From: Morella rubra
Lineage: Eukaryota; Streptophyta; Magnoliopsida; Fagales; Myricaceae
NCBI GenBank assembly: GCA_003952965.2
Contig: RXIC02000422.1
Coordinates: 132,310-196,309, forward strand
Direction of reading: 5' to 3'
DNA: 64,000 nucleotides
Shown here: one piece after another, positions 12,784 to 25,400 of the stretch
Layout of the letters: each line of letters opens with the position of its first letter
How positions within the stretch are numbered: the stretch's first letter is position 1
Made by a program: the position numbers and the translations under genes
The notes under the pieces: generated by a model
The model's input: the letters and a program-made list of their open reading frames with translations, nothing else
Database searches by the model: none
What the model was told of the DNA's origin: nothing

Positions 12784-14189
12784 CACTACAAGAAATTCTT
12801 CCTCTGCCCACGATAGCAGTCGTGGCAGAAAGTCTTCAAAGTCGTTGAGGAAGGGATTTGGCCATGGTTTTTGGTCGTCAAGGAGTCGTCGTGTCTGCCA
12901 CGTGCAGAGAGACCTAACCCGACAACAATGGCTCCTCGTCGTTGATGCTGTACCTATCTCGCCCGAGAGACGCGTTGGGAGAGACAACCCACTTCCGTCT
13001 AGGCTGACGACATCATATCGTGGAGAAAGCTTAGTCCCGACAATTTCTGCCGCCGGAATTGCACTTCTAGAATTTCAAACACTTTGAAAGCTTCGTCTTT
13101 CCGGGAGTAACCAATTCTTCCTCGGCTTATGTTAATGAAAGATGGTGCTTCTTAATTTACGATTTGCTTCATCTCTCTGTCAACAAAATTATCAAAATTT
13201 CTCATTTTCCTTAGTTGAAAGCAAAAGAACAGCGAAAAATGAATCTATTTGTATTTCCTTGTCTGTGAATGAATACAAGAGAGCATTTTTATATACAGAT
13301 TTTTGTAACCTCTTATGGACATAAAGACAAACATGTGTTGTGCATTGCTACACCTCAGAGGTGCAGACTGAGACCTATAATACAAAGATTCCTCAGTACA
13401 AATCGTTGATGTTAAATACAAAATAACAACCAACAGACTGTAGATATTTGCTATGTTGCCCTGTTGATTTGTTGGTGTTGCTGAGTTGGAGATCAACGTT
13501 GGATTGCAGCTGAGGTGTTGAGACACTGGGTAGAGAGTCTTTGACGTCGTCTGGTATAGTTGCTTTAACATTCTTCATTGAGCCTGTTGATGTTTGTACA
13601 AGGTGTTCATTAATATCCTAGACTTGGTCATAAAACAAAAGAACAGAGGGGGAGGAGCAAAACAGAGGGAGCAGAGCACTTGCTTGATGAACCATGGCTG
13701 AGGTTAACATACCAGTAGCTTACAGCTGTAGAATGTTTGAACTCCTTTCTCCTCTCCAACGCTGGCTTCTGCTTTCAAAAATCTCTACTAGCGAGTTGAT
13801 TTTTTCAAACATGTGCTCTTCTGGTTTAGTACGCAATTTTTTCCCAAGTCCTAGCGCTAGCGCTTCCCGCCAAGTTGCCAAAAAATTCTAAGCGGCAACT
13901 CTATGTTCAAAAAGCAATTTTTAACAGAGCACTTCTCTCGCACACGCCGGCTGAATATTTCATCGGTAATCAATCAATGACGACGACAATGAGTTATTGG
14001 TGGACAAAGATGGAGCTTCTGCTGACGAGAAGTCCTTTTTTTTAATCACGCGTGGCTGATGTTTAGCTTTATTGGGTTTATGTTTGACTTGACGGCAAAG
14101 GGAAAGTGGTGGGGGACGTTTTAACTTTTGCTGACGATAAGTGGCTTTTTAAAAAATGCGCGTGGCTAATTTCGTTATTTCTTGTAGTG
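12784..14189 (+). mobile_element. Non-autonomous CACTA (En/Spm-like) element
   Basis: The left end is CACTACAAGAAAT and the right end is ATTTCTTGTAGTG, perfect 13-base inverted repeats with the diagnostic CACTA tip. The three bases GGT precede (12781-12783) and follow (14190-14192), the 3-base duplication expected for CACTA. Subterminal sequences contain inverted copies of a CGTGGC motif near both ends. At 1,406 bases it has no transposase, so it needs an autonomous partner. Confidence 0.95.
13230..13640 (-). other. LTR-like sequence inside the CACTA element
   Basis: The stretch resembles LTR sequence in composition: an AT-rich tract with several ORF-length runs but no domain on the minus strand, and TGTAACCTC-like and polyadenylation-like phrases. 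I could not find its ends or a target-site duplication. It may be filler picked up by the CACTA element. Confidence 0.25.
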
Positions 14190-14204
14190 GGTTTAGTCAA
14201 CTAT

Positions 14205-14790
14205 TTATGCAAAGTTACAAATCACACTTCCAGAAAGTTTGGAAGATGGCACATTTGGGGGCGACTTTTTTGAACTTCTTATCCCACTTTGGTCTTGTGC
14301 AACATATTTGATTTGTTCGGTTGTCATCATGCATGTCCGTGGTGGACACGTACATATTAAAAATGACTCAAAGTAATTTTCATTCAATTGACTAATTAAA
14401 TTCATAACTTTTGTAGGTGATAACCAAATCATGACAAAAATGACTCAAAATTTCTAATCAAATGACTAGTAGCAGAGACTAAATGAATTGAAAACCAATT
14501 AACCCTGATTGACACCGCATATAATATCTCAAATGGATATATATCCGCATTGTTATCCCAAATAAAACACCTTTTTTGGGTATATTGAATGTTAATCTCA
14601 TTGTAGTCGAGATTTATATGTATACTGTATATATTATGACGTACCATATAAATTGTTGGTCGTTTGTTCAAAGTTATCTTTGTTACCAAAGCAATTCGTC
14701 GAAGCAAAATTGACCAAAGATGACTATATCAAAGTAGCACCACTGATAATCTTTGTTGGCTAGGAATTGGATTAAGAAGGTTGGATCCCC
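14205..14790. repeat. Copy of the TNL-cluster flanking module
   Basis: Phrases such as AAAATGACTCAAA, ATAATATCTCAAATGGAT and AAACACCTTTTTTGG recur in the same order at 23575-23760 and 42950-43140. This is non-coding sequence copied with the TNL modules, here without a TNL gene beside it. Confidence 0.6.
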
Positions 14791-15299
14791 ATCTAGCAAT
14801 CAGAATATGATGGATATTTAGAAAATATTAAACTCCAGAAATATTGAACTACAGGAGACCGAAAGAGAGAGAGAGAGAGGTGATTTGAGAATCTCAAATC
14901 GATTTTCAGATGTGTGCACGTGATAAAGAGGTCCCACCGACCTGAATTTGGACAAATGGATGGCACGGCTGGAATGAGCATGAAAAACAACTCGGGAAAG
15001 ATCTCGGACTCCTCGCCTTTCTCTGTTGGACATGGCAGCTTACAGTGGCTGGATGTGGTGTGCAAAGTGCCGTGAGCAGTGGCTGGAATGCCACCAATGG
15101 ATGGCGATGTACGATGGCAGCGAGCAAACAAGACGATAATGTGTGGTGCCAAGGAGTATTGGCTGAAAGTTGGCGTACGGTTGGGAAAACACCGGGAGTG
15201 TCAAGGATTTGATCGGATAGTCACCGGAAGGAATAGCCGGAATTATCCAATGACTAAGGGCCACAAGAACAAACGGTAGTGGCTCTATATCATGTAAAA
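14791..15299. other. Unassigned stretch, higher GC than its surroundings
   Basis: It contains overlapping ORFs of 66-119 residues on both strands (14793-15152 on minus is the longest). None has a recognisable domain. It could be a decayed gene fragment. A short GA repeat lies near 14862-14880. Confidence 0.35.
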
Positions 15300-15693
15300 A
15301 GTATTAAACAAGAGAATAAAAGCGAGTTTTTTGACTAACTTGTGTTTAATCATAATGCATCACAAAACGGATAAAGTACATCTATTTTTTCGTAGAATAT
15401 AAACCTTATGAAACTGTCGCCATGAAATACACTCCCATAAGACAAAATTAGAACATAGTTTTAGCTCCAAAATGTACTGGAATTTGGCAAAAGAGTTTAT
15501 GCCATTTCCATATAGCCGTAGTATATCAAGATGAGATACTCACATAAAATTGACGCTGCCAATTACATTGAGACATAGGTGAGGACTAGAATATTGTTTT
15601 ATAGTGCTACTTCTGTTTCTAGTCAACAGATAAACTGAGGGCTACACGGCTCAAGGCCTACATAAAGAGCAAGAACTTTAAAGTCTGGTATTC
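15300..15693 (-). repeat. 3' flank of TNL gene 1, copied elsewhere in the cluster
   Basis: The sequence around TAGTTTTAGCTCCAAAATGTAC reappears near 24885, and the part around CTACACGGCTCAAGGCCTAC near 44910. It lies just downstream of the stop codon of gene 1 and marks the 3' end of the copied TNL module. Confidence 0.65.
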
Positions 15694-16331
15694 CTAAACA
15701 TGCACAATGGCCCAAAAAACAAAGAGCATCCAAAGGCAGTAATGTACAACAGTGGCATTTCTTTGATAGGTGCTAGCTAGAACCAGAGAGGTTCCACATC
15801 CTATCCCTTGTCCCATAGAAATTAGCAAGATAGTGCACAAGATCCAAAGCATAATGATTGCTGCCCTGATAGTACAACTCTCGGGCAGTATTCTAGCAGT
15901 GCAAACACACCCCACTCTTTCTTACCTCCACGTCCGGGCTACGTGTTTCAACTGAAGCTTTAATGTAGCTCCATCTCTCCAAATTATTCGACCGTTCCAA
16001 AAACCATTTAGCTGGAATATACACTCCAAATCCAATTGGCCCAAGAGAATAGTCTTTAGGTGCACGAAGGACTAAGGGAGATTTTAAAAGACCTTCATCA
16101 GTCTCAAAGTGATAAACAAACTCAACAAATTGGTCATAATCAGGTCGAGTGCCATTGAAACTCCTAGAATTCGATTTCTCATGCTCATGGGCTTCATAAG
16201 CAATAACAAGGGAATATGCGTACCACTTGCTATTATCATCAGAGTCTTCATGTATCTTAACGTTATACAAGAATCAGTGCTTCTAATGTTGCACCACTCT
16301 GGTAGTCCAGATCCCAATAAGAGCCACATAC
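15694..16331 (-). CDS. TNL gene 1 exon 5: C-JID post-LRR domain plus hydrophobic tail
   Basis: Follows the acceptor TTTACAG. It encodes a beta-sandwich-type post-LRR domain (C-JID), recognisable by the LPEWCN start, KWYAYSLVIAYEAHEHE, GPIGFGVYIPAKWF and WSYIKASVETRS. In TNLs this domain contacts effectors. It is followed by a hydrophobic stretch (AAIIMLWILCTILLISM) that could span a membrane. One-base losses near 16316 and 16265 break the frame. Confidence 0.75.
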
Positions 16332-16454
16332 CTGTAAAGTAAAAACCAAAGAAAAAAGATGTTAATTGTTACGTTTTAAACAATTACTTTTCGCAAAAGA
16401 TCTTGTCATTACACAACAATAACTTCTGTGTTATTATTAGAGAAAGAGACTCAC

Positions 16455-17138
16455 CATATGACTTTCTGTCTGTAAAAAATAATCACTTTCTTCACCCAAG
16501 TTTCTAGCACAGTAAAGTCTGCCACCATAATCAATATAGAAGGCCCCAATGGAGTCATCGCTCATCATCTCTATTCCACGAATAGGGTGTGCATGTTTTG
16601 AACCATACTCTGGTATTGCAAAATTCTTAGAGAACTTTATACCAGTTCCACCTAAAAAAACTTGCTCCAAATATTTCTCACAACTCAAGTCTGAAGTTCC
16701 CAAGTCTTGAGCAACCGGATACATCAAGAACTTTAAGAGATGGCAGGCTACAAATACACTTGGAAAGGTTGAAAGTTTTTTGCAATCATGCAAGGACAAT
16801 ATGGAAAGACAAGATAAAGCCTTGAATGATAGGGGTAATTCTTTAATGGCAGTCTCATTCAAATAAAGTAACCGCAAAGATGTCATATTTCCAACAATAT
16901 CTGGGAACTTTTAGTCTTGAACAACCAGAAAGATACAAATATTCAAGAGATTCTATTTGCAACCATGTAAATTCAATCGTCTAAGCCGTTTGAGAACTCC
17001 AATGGATGTGTGTACCTTAGATAGACTCGTACAACCTTCAAGATCAAGTATCTCAAGATTTGGGACTCTAGTGAAGTCTGGTATCTCCATCAAGCTCTTA
17101 GAGCCACTAAGGTCAAAGCGTTTCAAGTTGCCTAAACT
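16455..17138 (-). CDS. TNL gene 1 exon 4: LRR repeats
   Basis: Encodes leucine-rich repeats (GNLKRFDLSGSKSLMEIPDF, and LRLLYLNETAIKELPLSFK around 16800-16880), then the linker RGIEMMSDDSIGAFYIDYG just before the post-LRR domain. It ends at CATATG|GTGAGT. It is about 70 bases longer than exon 4 of gene 3 because it retains one more repeat (around 16960-17060). The frame breaks at least once near 16900. Confidence 0.8.
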
Positions 17139-17222
17139 CTGGTATAAATCAAAAATAAAGCATGAGTGAACTTATCTGAAAAGAAGATTAAGAATAAACA
17201 TGTGATTGAATAAAAATACTAC

Positions 17223-17569
17223 CTTTATTCCCTTCCAAAGTTGTTTGATGCGGCTGCAAGGCATGTTTAGTTGAACAAGATGGTCTGATTGGAAATTGGT
17301 TGTCAAGGATTTAATGGGAATCCCAACCAGTCCATCACACGTAACTCATTGGTTGGCATGGATCTTAAAAGATCACGAGGCCATAGCATGCTGCATAAGT
17401 ACTTGTCATGAAATTTAGAAAAGTTCTGGCCAATATCCACATTGTCAATATTTATATTGCCAATCTTAACAATTCTCAATTTTTTCATCATCGAGAATGC
17501 TTTAACATTAAATCGTTCATCTTTGCAAGTTGGTAAGTTTAGGAATATGCCTTCAACCGCATTAGTTCC
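17223..17569 (-). CDS. TNL gene 1 exon 3: start of the LRR region
   Basis: Typical third exon of a TNL. It opens with GTNAVEGIFLNLP, continues through AFSMMKKLRIVKI and ends with a segment like SRIKQLWKGIK. Bounded by an acceptor CTACAG and donor AAAG|GTAGT. A one-base loss near 17307, relative to gene 3, breaks the frame after NELRVMDWLGFPL. Confidence 0.8.
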
Positions 17570-17679
17570 CTGTAGCAAGGACAATGAAACTTTTATAGTG
17601 GAAATACTTCAAATATACAAGTAAGAATTTAGAATGACGGTATGCATTTTTGAGTTGATGTCTAAATTAGTTCACTTAC

Positions 17680-18769
17680 AGTATTTTCTTTTAGTACATG
17701 AACAATGTCATCATAATGCCATAATCTACTACGCCGACCAGGCTCTTCAGGAGATTCATGGTGAACTATTTCTTGACCCATTTTTTGTAACAAGTCATGC
17801 ATTCTCAATCTTCCAGAAGAGATCGTTATAAGAGACTTATCCATTAGAACAACAATATTGAAACATGGATAGTAACCACAACTTTGTAGTATATCCATCA
17901 ATATGTTATCTAGGACTCTCCTTTAAAGAAGCATGCAATATCCAAAAATAACTTTTTCTGCAAATCTTCCAATCCATCAAAACCTATTCGCAACACATAC
18001 ATAATTCCTTTATTAGGGTTCACTTTTAGTTGATGATAGGCACTTTTCCATGCATTTGCTGCCTACCAAACAATAAGGAACCTAAAACTTTAAGAGCTAG
18101 AGGAAGGCCTTGAGCATAACTCACAAAAGCGTTTGATAACTCCAGATAATTTTCTTCAGGATAGGGTTTCTTGAATGCAGAGATGCTGAAGAGCTGCAAA
18201 GCTTCATCATTATTTAACTCTTTTACCTTATATATTCCTTCCACTCCATGTGTTTTCAACAAATGACTATCTCTGCTTGTTAAAAGGATTCTACTCCCTG
18301 GACCAAACCAATCATGACTCCCTGCTAATGATGCTAGATGTTTTTCTCTATCCACATCATCAAGAACAATGAAAACCTTCATATTCTGTAGTTGCTCTTT
18401 ATCATCTGGTTCCCTCACAATCATCCCATATATGTATTTCTCTTTGCATGAGGATCTTAGAAAGTAGTTGTTGTTGCAAAGAAACTAAACCACGATTTTT
18501 AGTTTCTTCTCTAATACAAGCAATAAAACTTCTAGCTTCGAAGTGATAAGAAACTCTTTCATAAATAACCTCCGCAAGAGTTGTTTTACCAACTCCACCC
18601 ATTCCATGAATCCCTATAAAGCGAACATCATCTAACCCAATATTCATAGGTTCATATTTCCTCGACACAAGATTCTATACCAACAAGCTTGTTCGAAATA
18701 TTTGAGAAGTTACGATTCAGTCCATAAAATATCTGTTCATTGATCTCATTGACAATCGTTGACTCCTGT
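17680..18769 (-). CDS. TNL gene 1 exon 2: NB-ARC domain
   Basis: The ATP-binding switch domain. Visible motifs are the P-loop GMGGVGKTT (near 18585-18612), kinase-2 VFIVLDDVD with the TNL-type Asp, [19 protein letters not shown] as [11 protein letters not shown], and MHD as [14 protein letters not shown] (near 17790-17830). The acceptor follows TTCAG and the donor is ACT|GTAAGT. Several one-base losses, including the RNBS-D-adjacent shift at about 17914 that gene 3 shares, split it into four reading frames. Confidence 0.85.
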
Positions 18770-19556
18770 CTGAAGAAAAGATAGTTGTGAATTAACTCTT
18801 AATGTTATATTGTATAGCAAATAAAGAGGTACTCTATAGTCTCTACCATACCAATGCAGTTCAAGTTCTAATTAATTTCTCACCTACCCACGTCTTAACC
18901 TCTTTACCCCATGGGTTAGAGGCACTTGTTTATTTCCCTTTTCTATATTTCTTCTCTCATTTTCTATGTGGCTTTTAGCTTCATCAAGAAAAAAAAAATC
19001 TCCATTTTTTTTGTCTTCATTGAATGAATTACTTGTTTTCTACAAAATCTACTCTACTGATGATGAGGCCAGTATTTTCTTCATAGTTAAGATAGTATTA
19101 GAAGAAAAAGAAAAAAAAAGAAAAGAAAAGAAAAGAAAAGAAATGTATTTGTCCTACAAATATACAGAGACGTTCTATTTTCTCAGTGGCAAACTTGAAC
19201 AAAAATATAAGTCGTGAGAAGAATAGTTAACAGTTTCTTAAAAGGTGCTTGTAAAAATTTTGATTTTTTTTTTCTTTTGGTTGAGACTATGCAAAGGTGC
19301 TTCAACCGAAGTCCAAAAGTCCGTAAAGTTTTGCAAATTCAATATGATTGGGAAACGAAACACATTTTGTCATTGTGATTCGTTGAAGACTCAGTCAAGT
19401 TCTATTGTGATTCGTGGAAGAGTCAGTCAAGTTCTACAGTATGGCAAAGTATATGCTAACGCCATAATTTGAACAAATTGAGAACTTTCCTAAGATATGC
19501 AGCTTTGCTACATTTTCACGGAGAAGAAGAAAAGACTAAATATGTACAGATGGTAC
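18770..19556 (-). other. Intron 1 of TNL gene 1
   Basis: It runs from the GT donor after the TIR exon to the acceptor TTCAG before CAGGAGTCA. It contains an AAAAG microsatellite (about 19105-19142). The last part, toward 19375, is also present at 27630-27690 beside the NB-ARC fragment. No gene is visible within it. Confidence 0.75.
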
Positions 19557-20061
19557 CTATCATGTACATGCCATCCTGATATACGCCCACTTCTCTCAAA
19601 GCAGCTCTCCACTTCTGCATCTTCTCCATGTCAACCTCGGGGTCTTTTTCATGGCCAGCAAGAGCTATTGCAAAAGTCCCGGTTTGATTTCTTACGTCAG
19701 AGGGATCCACGTGATAGAAAACAGGCAAAATTGTGAGTGTTGTCTCTCGCATGCATTCGATGATCTTAGTAAGTTCAATCAAGCACCATTTAGAGTAAGC
19801 ATAGTGCTCTGAGATAACTATGATGGCATATAGAGATTCTTGTATTGCTTTGAAGAGCTCTTGGGAGATATATTTTCCTCGCTCAAGTATTTCGTCATCC
19901 TTAAAAATGACAATACCTTTTTGTTTTAAAGCAGAGCACAAATGATCTGTAAAGCTGTTGCGAGTGTCTTTGCCACAAAAATTGAGGAAAACGTCGTGAG
20001 TCCATCGAGGTGTTGAGGAAGAAGAAGATGAAGAGAGTCTTTGAGTGCTAATAGATGCCAT
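19557..20061 (-). CDS. TNL gene 1 exon 1: TIR domain
   Basis: Encodes an N-terminal Ser-rich leader, then TIR box 1 as DVFLNFCGKDTR instead of the usual FRGEDTR form, the BB-loop region, and the alpha-C segment KWCLIELTKI that keeps the Glu expected to be catalytic. The end is set by the donor GATAG|GTACC, conserved in gene 3. A one-base loss near 19584 shifts the frame for the last about 10 codons relative to gene 3. Reading into the intron gives an open frame down to 19516 (181 residues). Confidence 0.85.
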
Positions 20062-20109
20062 TGAAGACTTGCAAGCTTGGGGTAAAACAATGTTTAGAAT
20101 ATTGCAGAC

Positions 20110-22045
20110 TTAGAATGACAAATTACTTGCTATATATATATGTGACCCGCCACCGGCCGGCGTTGTAGTGAAAACATCAGAAAGAGAGCTTTTGACAGAG
20201 AATTACCTTGGCATGAAAACATCAAAAGTGAATTATTTCTTGTTCACTGACCTGAATGGACCGACAGTGGGCAAGGCCAACATTTTTCTGGCAGTTTTCA
20301 ACATTAGTACTTACCTACGTGGACTTGAGGTGTCATGGCTTAAATTCTGAGTGAGAATGCATGGAAATATCGAGCACCCACGACGCGATAGCCTATCCAT
20401 TCTCTTTTTATATAAGTTAATCTTCTGCGGAAGTCCTACACGTGAATGACTTTCTTCCCTGGTATATATAAATGCATTTATTGCTTTTCACCCTCCTGTT
20501 TCTCAAGCTTATAATTTTTGCTTCATAAATTTGGGTCTTCCGCAACGTAAGTGAACCGTCGTTGGTCATCATGTACGTTTTGGACAGTAGTGATCAATCT
20601 TGAAAATGACTCAACATTTGCAATCTATATTCTTTTAACCAAGATTTACACCCAATTTTCTAAGATTCGAAGTTAGCTAATTCATACACTCAACAAGTAA
20701 TTAAAAGAGGTAAAGATAGCAAACAATCACACACACAGAGAAGACAAGCAATTGTTTACGAAATAGAAAACGAACTCTTCACTAGGGAAAACCTACTTCA
20801 GGCGCCACACTACTTAACCAATCCATTACTAGAGAATCAACACTTACAATCAGTGATTTGAATATGACAAAACCTTTGCTAAACTTACAAGATGCAATTG
20901 AAACAATTCAAATGACCTATTTGAACTTGCACCAACTGGTTGATCCGGAGCTCTGAATCTTCTCTTCAGTGAATTTTTCTCCAAACAAACTTGCTTCAAT
21001 GACTATTAGAGTTCTAATAGTCAAAGTATATGAGTCCAGTGGCTAAAAATGACTTTATAATAACTCATTCGGTTATTTTCGCCTACACTCTGACATTTTT
21101 CTCTGATCTTGATTAGAATACAACTCGTTTTAGAGGCCAACAAGAAATCGCTGGCGAATAGGTCAAACTTACCGTGAGTCGTAACGTTTCAAAGTTCTGA
21201 GCCGTATCACATTAATTAGCTTGGCATCTCGCCAAAACATTTCTGAACGAAAAGTATGAACTAAGAAGAGGCGCGCGCGATTTGTACGAGTTGAAGGCGT
21301 TTTGAAGGTTGGACAAATACAGAAACAAAACGTCACGGCGACAAAAATCTTCATGTGAAGACGGGAAGACACTTTGCAATTTGGATAACCATCCATTTTC
21401 TTGAAAAATTGCATCAATTGTCTTTGAATTGTTCACATTATACAAATTAAAATTTTCTAAGAAACCTGGAAAATTATATTTCGATTAATCTAAGATTTTT
21501 TAAACTAAATATTTTGCAGAAAATATTTCTAAAATCTATCTAAAATGAATGTAAAATAAAGACATGTTCTAATAAATTAATGGTATATTATAACAATTCA
21601 ATGAATACTAAAAAAAAACAATAGACATTAAACATTAGTAATATTATATGTTATACATTTATGAATGCTTCTAATCAATGAGTCTGTATGAAATCAACAA
21701 TAATATATTAGTATTAACTAGAGGAAGAACGAGCTTACTGAATATTGAATGGAAGGAATTCTTTTCTACCTAACATTAATAAAGAAAACAATATAATTGT
21801 TCCCCTTTATTGAAATTGACAGCTGAAAGAGTGAAAAAAAAATTGAGTGCGAGGGAGATTTGAGAAAAAGAAAGAAAGAAGAATTTACATAAATCGAAAT
21901 CGTCGCCTGTAAAGCCACAGAAAAAATATGGTTGGCTAGGTGATTTATTTAGTTTAATTTTTTTAAAAGGTGAGGTGCAAGCATAAGGGTTATGATATAA
22001 AAAAAAAAAAAAATATACCAAAAGCAAAAACGGATATTTAAGTCA
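20110..22045. repeat. Inverted repeat, left arm (upstream of TNL gene 1)
   Basis: The sequence is present in reverse complement at 34800-37080. Matching landmarks are the ORF 20168-20350 (+) with 36866-37048 (-), the block near 21176-21380 with 35845-36040, and 21776-22027 (-) with 34753-35079 (+). About 20640-21170 looks like LTR-derived sequence, but I could not fix its ends. No gene is supported within the arm. Confidence 0.9.
20128..20142 (-). promoter_or_regulatory. TATA-like element of TNL gene 1
   Basis: A TA-alternating run about 70 bases upstream of the ATG at 20061. Similar runs precede gene 3 and both TIR relics at comparable distance. Confidence 0.5.
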
Positions 22046-22439
22046 TAAAATAGATTGAGTTTGTTGGTAAACTTTTGATTTACTTTTGATTTGCCCTTGT
22101 TTTAAGTGACGCGGTTTTTAAAAGGTTAAATGTGACTCACCTTATTCTTTTTGCATGAGACATTAAATTTAGCTTTAAAAGGAGACATTTTGAAAATTTG
22201 GGGGGGGTCGAGAGTTAGGTATTTTGAAAATTTTGGAGGGTTGATGGGCTTGCCTGTCTTGGCTGCTGTTCATTCTAACACGGAAGGTTTGCATTACAAG
22301 GGGTTGACGCATAACACCCTAAATTAACAGTGTTGACACATTGCACATTCAAGCACCACATTAACCACACGTCTTGTTGCCCGCCAATTTTAACAACGAC
22401 ACTATATTGGAGGTTGGCATCACACTCTAGGTCGACGAG
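22046..22439. other. AT-rich spacer
   Basis: Non-coding; includes a G run near 22200. I see no feature that I can support. Confidence 0.4.
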
Positions 22440-25400
22440 ATTTTACTGTGGTGGGTAATAATCCTCCATTTTATTAGTGATACGAACCCGGTCGCAAATG
22501 TGTTTCTATTTTGCGGAATGTATATGGCGACCGTTAGCCGAAAATATTCTTTTTGTTTGAAAAGGAGTTTTTGGCAATGCCTTCTACTTTATTGTTGGTG
22601 ATGGCCTGGTTTTGTAGACCAAATCTTCGACATTCACATAAGTTGCAAGTGTCTTTGCCGTAAAAATTGAGGAAAATGTCGTGAGTCCACTGATGTGTTG
22701 AACAAGAAGATGATGAAGAGACTCTTTGAGTGCTACTAGATGCCATTAGAATGGCAAACTTGTTGAAGGTAATTGCTAGCTATATATATGTGACCAACGC
22801 ATTCCCTGCTTTCCGCGTTGGAGTGAAAACATCAAAAGAGAGCTTTTGACAGAAAATTACCTTGGTGAAAATGTCAAAAGCGAATTATTTCTTGGTCACT
22901 GATTTGCTGAAGTCCTTCACGTAAGTGACTTTCTTCCCTAGTATACATAAATACATTTAATGCTTTTGACCCTCATGTTTCTCAAGCTTATAATTTTATG
23001 CCTTCATAAATTTGGGTCTTCCTCAACGTAATTTATCAGTCGTTTTTTTATCTTGTATTAGATTCCTACAAAACTAAAGCAATGTGAGCTATTGTAATAA
23101 AAATAAAGCCAGCTCTCTTGTAATGTCATCCTTACAAAAGTGAGTACACAAGTTTGTTTTGTAGGTTGGGTTTTCTCACAATGGATGTTGGTTTATGGAT
23201 TGAATCTTATGTCTCTTTTATCTATTTTTTCTCTCTTAGTCTAAATATCTTTTCTTTTATATTTAATTTTAATATCAAGTACGTGTTTTTTTTTTTGGAT
23301 AACTAGTAAGTATATAGATTCCCAAAGAGCTATATAAGCTGGGCCTAACCCATATAATAAAAGAAACCTAATGCCTCTCAACAAGAAAAATCTCAAAAAA
23401 CACAAAACTAAAACATAAGACTCACAAGAGGTGTAACTCGACCAAACGAAGCTTAAACACTCAACATGGCTGTAAATCTCCCTCAATGGGGTGTATCTCA
23501 AACTAAAGTAACCTATGCCCTCAACATGGGCGTATCACCCCCTCAACATCAGTGTTGAAGAAGTAGTAAATCTTGAAAATTACTCAAAATTTGCAACTAA
23601 TTGAGTAGTGACACGACCTTTATAATTGCTGACAACCAAATCCTGATTGAAACTGCATAATATCTTCAACTGGATGTCCATATTGTTAACCCAAATAAAC
23701 CACCTTTTTTGGTAACCCAAATAAACCGCATGATTTATCCGTCGTTGGTCTTCTTTTTTGGTGTATAGTGTTGATTTCCAGCTCGTATTAATTCGAGAAA
23801 ACAGTTTAACCCAATATTGTTGACTAGTAGCACAACCTTTATTGGCCGAGGACTTGCATGACAGGCCATGTAGAAACTTTGGAAGACCGGCACATTGGGG
23901 TCGCTCAAGTCTACCTTGTGATCTAATTAATACATTTTGGTCTCTTCTATAACGTGTTTAATCAACTATATACTTTGTCAATATTCACAAATATTCTACT
24001 TCATACCGAATTCCGTCTTATTTTGATGCAGTCTTGGAATTGAAGCCCCACCATTAAAAAGAACTCCAAAATTTCCGGATCATCGATCAGGATCAATGAG
24101 TACTACATACAAGCATTGAATTCTGTGTGAGAAATATGCCTGGAAATATCACGAACGTGAATGACTTTTTAGATTCTCGTTTAATGCTTTTGCACCGGCC
24201 TCTTTTTCTCAACCAACGAAGCAGAGAGCACAGATCATTTCATTTCCAAATAGAATCCATCAAGCCCCATTGACTTGCAAGCTCTTCTAGACGTGGGGAC
24301 CTCTTGAAACCACTAGGGGAATTCATTTTAGACTGCACGGCAAATTAAACGTCCTAGTAAAACAAACACCATTTGTTGCGTTTGATCCATTTTGGTCTTC
24401 CGCAAACCTAATTTATCCGTCATTGGTGACGCTGTAGCTTGTTGGACTATAACATCTTAAAAATGACCAAAATTTTCCAATCAATTGACAAGCATACCGC
24501 AGCCTAAATTAACAACCTTTGTAGGTCGTTATGGATTCTATATATGAATAGGCCGTCCTCCTATATATATGTACAAGTTCAAACTTCAATAAACCTTAAA
24601 AAGGAAATAGGTCTCTCTAGATCGAACTACCTTGATGTCTTTGCTTTCTCTCTTTCCATCTCTCCCTAGTTTAATGTTTTCTCTTATATATTTTTTACAA
24701 TAAGCTTTGATTGCAATCTAGCAATCATAGTTCAACGGATAAATATGAGATTTTAACTAATTACTTCTGTTTAACCATCCTGTATTACAAAAAGGGTAAA
24801 TTAAGTATGCATTTTTTTTCCTAGAATTATACCGTATGAAAGTACTGTTGCCAAAATACACTCCCATCAGATGAATAACATAGTTTTAGCTCCAAAATGT
24901 ACAGAAATTCGAGAAAACAGTTGAACATATAGCCGTACTATTTCAAGATTGGATATACATACCAATATTGCTATAAACTTTTGAAATTACATTATTTCTT
25001 AGACATGGCTGATCAGGAGTAGAGTGGGAAAAGATTCAACGATAATGTGTTAGAGGATCAACCTTCTTTGTATGTAAAGAAGAGGACCAGCGAAACAGAA
25101 TTGAGTAGATGTTATCTAAGTCGTGGAAACACCTCTTTATTCCATATTTTAAATCTTAGCTCCCTGAAACTATACACTGGTGATGAAACATGGAATAATT
25201 GAAATTTTAAAATAAAATATTATGTATGAATGATGTGAATTGCTTAACAAGACTTTTTGAACAGGAACAACTAGAGCTATTAATTCCGGATTACATGACT
25301 GAAGAGTAAAAATTGAAGGAAAAGACCAGTATAAACAAAAGCAGCTGACTAGTTTGTTTTTCTTTTTCCTTAGAGAAAAACAAAACAATTAACTAGTCTG

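Larger units (their letters stand above)
15694..20061 (-). pseudogene. TNL gene 1: TIR-NB-ARC-LRR-C-JID, frame broken
   Basis: An intracellular immune receptor of the TNL class, which senses pathogen effectors and signals through TIR NADase activity. Five exons are predicted from conserved splice sites: TIR 19557-20061, NB-ARC 17680-18769, LRR 17223-17569, LRR 16455-17138, C-JID plus hydrophobic tail 15694-16331. Splice phases join exons 1 and 2 cleanly (HDR then QEST). Compared with gene 3, I place one-base losses at about 19584, 18655, 18646, 18417, 18394, 18060, 17914, 17307, 16316 and 16265. All are losses, so sequencing error must be excluded before calling it dead. A TATA-like run lies about 70 bases upstream. 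The LRR part is short for a TNL. Confidence 0.85.

Noticed and set aside
14793..15152. 119-residue minus-strand ORF as a possible gene
   Set aside because: No domain, low-complexity Ser/Leu end caused by a GA repeat, and competing ORFs in other frames.
20640..21170. A further solo LTR in the inverted-repeat arm
   Set aside because: Some phrases look LTR-like, but no TG...CA ends or target-site duplication could be found in either arm.
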